A DNA stretch of 6,097 nt from DATBGO01 sp050011895 (GTDB lineage: Bacteria > Actinomycetota > Actinomycetes > Streptosporangiales > Streptosporangiaceae): contig JBEKIF010000141.1 in NCBI GenBank assembly GCA_050011895.1, positions 1-6,097 of the forward strand, written 5' to 3'. Every line of letters starts with the position of its first letter. The stretch's first letter is position 1. Below, one piece after another: positions 5,371-6,097 of this stretch. The position numbers and the translations under genes are program-made. The notes below the pieces were generated by a model. It saw only the letters and a program-made list of their open reading frames with translations. It ran no database searches and was not told the DNA's origin.

Positions 5371-5560
5371 TTGGCGCGCGGCACAGAGCTGGGGAAGGAG
5401 CCGGAGTGCGCGGTAGAAGTCACCGAGATCCGCACGCGCGGCGAGGCCTGGTGGTCCCTTGCGTTCGAAGCGACCGGCCCCGCCGGCCCGCTCCGGGGCG
5501 TACTTGAAGCCGCTGCCGCGCTCGTGTTCGCCGAGACCCTGCCGGGTGGCGTAGAACCCG
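5371..5560 (+). pseudogene. C-terminal fragment of the preceding hypothetical protein
   Basis: Directly after TGA 5365-5367 and in the same frame, ATC TTG GCG continues a protein-like sequence: LGKEPECAVEVTEIRTRGEA, then WWSLAFEATGPAGPLRG and VLEAAAALVFAETLPGG. The aromatic, strand-then-helix character fits the end of the same domain, so 4945-5560 probably derives from one gene of about 205 or more codons split by a single stop. A TTG at 5371 could start translation, but no good ribosome site precedes it apart from GCGG. After about residue 63 the frame becomes Cys/Arg-rich and runs through the dyad into the SulP gene in the wrong frame, so the natural C-terminus appears lost. Confidence 0.5.
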
Positions 5561-5579
5561 GCGCGGCCAGTCGCCGCCT

Positions 5580-5597
5580 TCACCCATGCGCGGGTGA
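5580..5597. promoter_or_regulatory. TCACCC-N6-GGGTGA dyad, copy 4 (upstream of SulP)
   Basis: Reads TCACCC-ATGCGC-GGGTGA. It ends 69 bp before the SulP ATG at 5667, the same distance as copy 3 to the GTG at 4726. Like copy 3 it is followed by TG on the plus strand. It is the probable operator of the transporter gene. Confidence 0.7.
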
Positions 5598-5666
5598 TGC
5601 GCCTGCCGGTGTCCGGGCGGGAGACTTGCAGTTTCGGTGTCCTACCACGGTCGGGGGGTGGTGTCC

Positions 5667-6097
5667 ATGTTCCGCTTGGTGCCCGGGCTGCAGGCGGTTA
5701 CGTCCTACCGCCGTGAGTGGCTCGTCAAGGACCTGGTCGCGGGGATTGTGCTCACGACGCTGCTGGTGCCGCAAGGCATGGCGTATGCGGAGCTGGCGGG
5801 CTTGCCGCCGATCACCGGGCTATACACCTCGATCTTGTGCCTGGCCGGTTACGCGGTGTTCGGCCCGTCGCGGATCCTGGTGCTCGGCCCGGATTCTTCG
5901 CTGGGGCCGATGATCGCGGCGACAATCCTGCCGCTGCTCGCCGCCAACGGCGACGAGCAGCGGGCGGTCGCGCTGGCGTCACTGCTCGCGATCATGGTCG
6001 CGGCGATCATGATCGTGGCGGCGGTGGCGAAGCTCGGCTTCATCGCCGACCTGATCTCCAAGCCGACGATGATCGGCTACATGAACGGCCTGGCGCT
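5667..6097 (+). CDS. SulP family anion transporter, N-terminal part (cut by window edge)
   Basis: The first 143 codons of a membrane transporter that runs off the right edge. ATG 5667 gives MFRLVPGLQAVTSYRREWLV, with a GGGGGG ribosome site 8 nt upstream; GTG at 5661 or 5658 would add only two or three residues. The SulP signature is plain: VPQGMAYAELAGLPPITGLY at residues 34-53, followed by FGPSRILVLGPDSSLGPMIA at 65-84. Hydrophobic segments lie at about 22-38, 52-67, 74-93 and 99-121, consistent with the start of the SulP membrane core. SulP proteins move sulfate, bicarbonate or other anions across the cytoplasmic membrane, often by proton or sodium coupling; the substrate cannot be told here. 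A C-terminal STAS domain is expected beyond the window. The dyad 69 bp upstream suggests its own promoter. Confidence 0.93.
   Translation, partial: MFRLVPGLQAVTSYRREWLVKDLVAGIVLTTLLVPQGMAYAELAGLPPITGLYTSILCLAGYAVFGPSRILVLGPDSSLGPMIAATILPLLAANGDEQRAVALASLLAIMVAAIMIVAAVAKLGFIADLISKPTMIGYMNGLA

Overview
The window looks like a chromosomal accessory region of a high-GC actinomycete. It is GC-rich throughout, its codons favour G or C at the third position, and the recognisable proteins (DUF1269, class III-like PPK2, a large LuxR/MalT-like ATPase regulator, SulP) are of types common in actinobacteria. I cannot name the genus.

Left half, all on the minus strand. At 1-137 is the start of a DUF1269 protein. 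Upstream of it (219-361) lies a decayed remnant resembling the N-terminus of a cation P-type ATPase. At 436-1354 is a polyphosphate kinase 2 gene that appears doubly damaged: an extra G in a G8 run shifts the frame exactly at the Walker A motif, and roughly 60 residues of the core seem to be missing. Upstream of PPK2 are two small reading frames: a 41-residue single-pass membrane protein (1505-1630) and a less certain 36-residue peptide (1603-1713). A complete 888-residue LAL-type LuxR regulator fills 1900-4566.

Right half, on the plus strand. A divergent intergenic region (4567-4725) leads into a 72-residue hypothetical protein (4726-4944). It is followed by an unrecognised protein broken by an in-frame TGA at 5365-5367 (4945 to about 5560), and then by the first 143 codons of a SulP anion transporter that runs off the right edge (from 5667).

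The most notable observation is an 18-bp dyad, TCACCC-N6-GGGTGA, present four times (200-217, 1775-1792, 4639-4656, 5580-5597). The copy at 1775 is a perfect 18-bp palindrome. No full copy lies in an intact recognised gene. Each copy ends 61-72 bp before a start codon: DUF1269, the 36-aa/41-aa/PPK2 group, both sides of the regulator/72-aa divergent region, and SulP. This implies a small local regulon under one dimeric DNA-binding protein. The LuxR-type regulator, which has a copy in front of its own gene, is the obvious local candidate, but that is inference.

Taken together the gene content (PPK2, DUF1269, P-type ATPase remnant, SulP, small membrane protein, large sensor-regulator) suggests a stress, energy-limitation or dormancy locus. 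Three of its genes look decayed while the operators and the regulator are intact.
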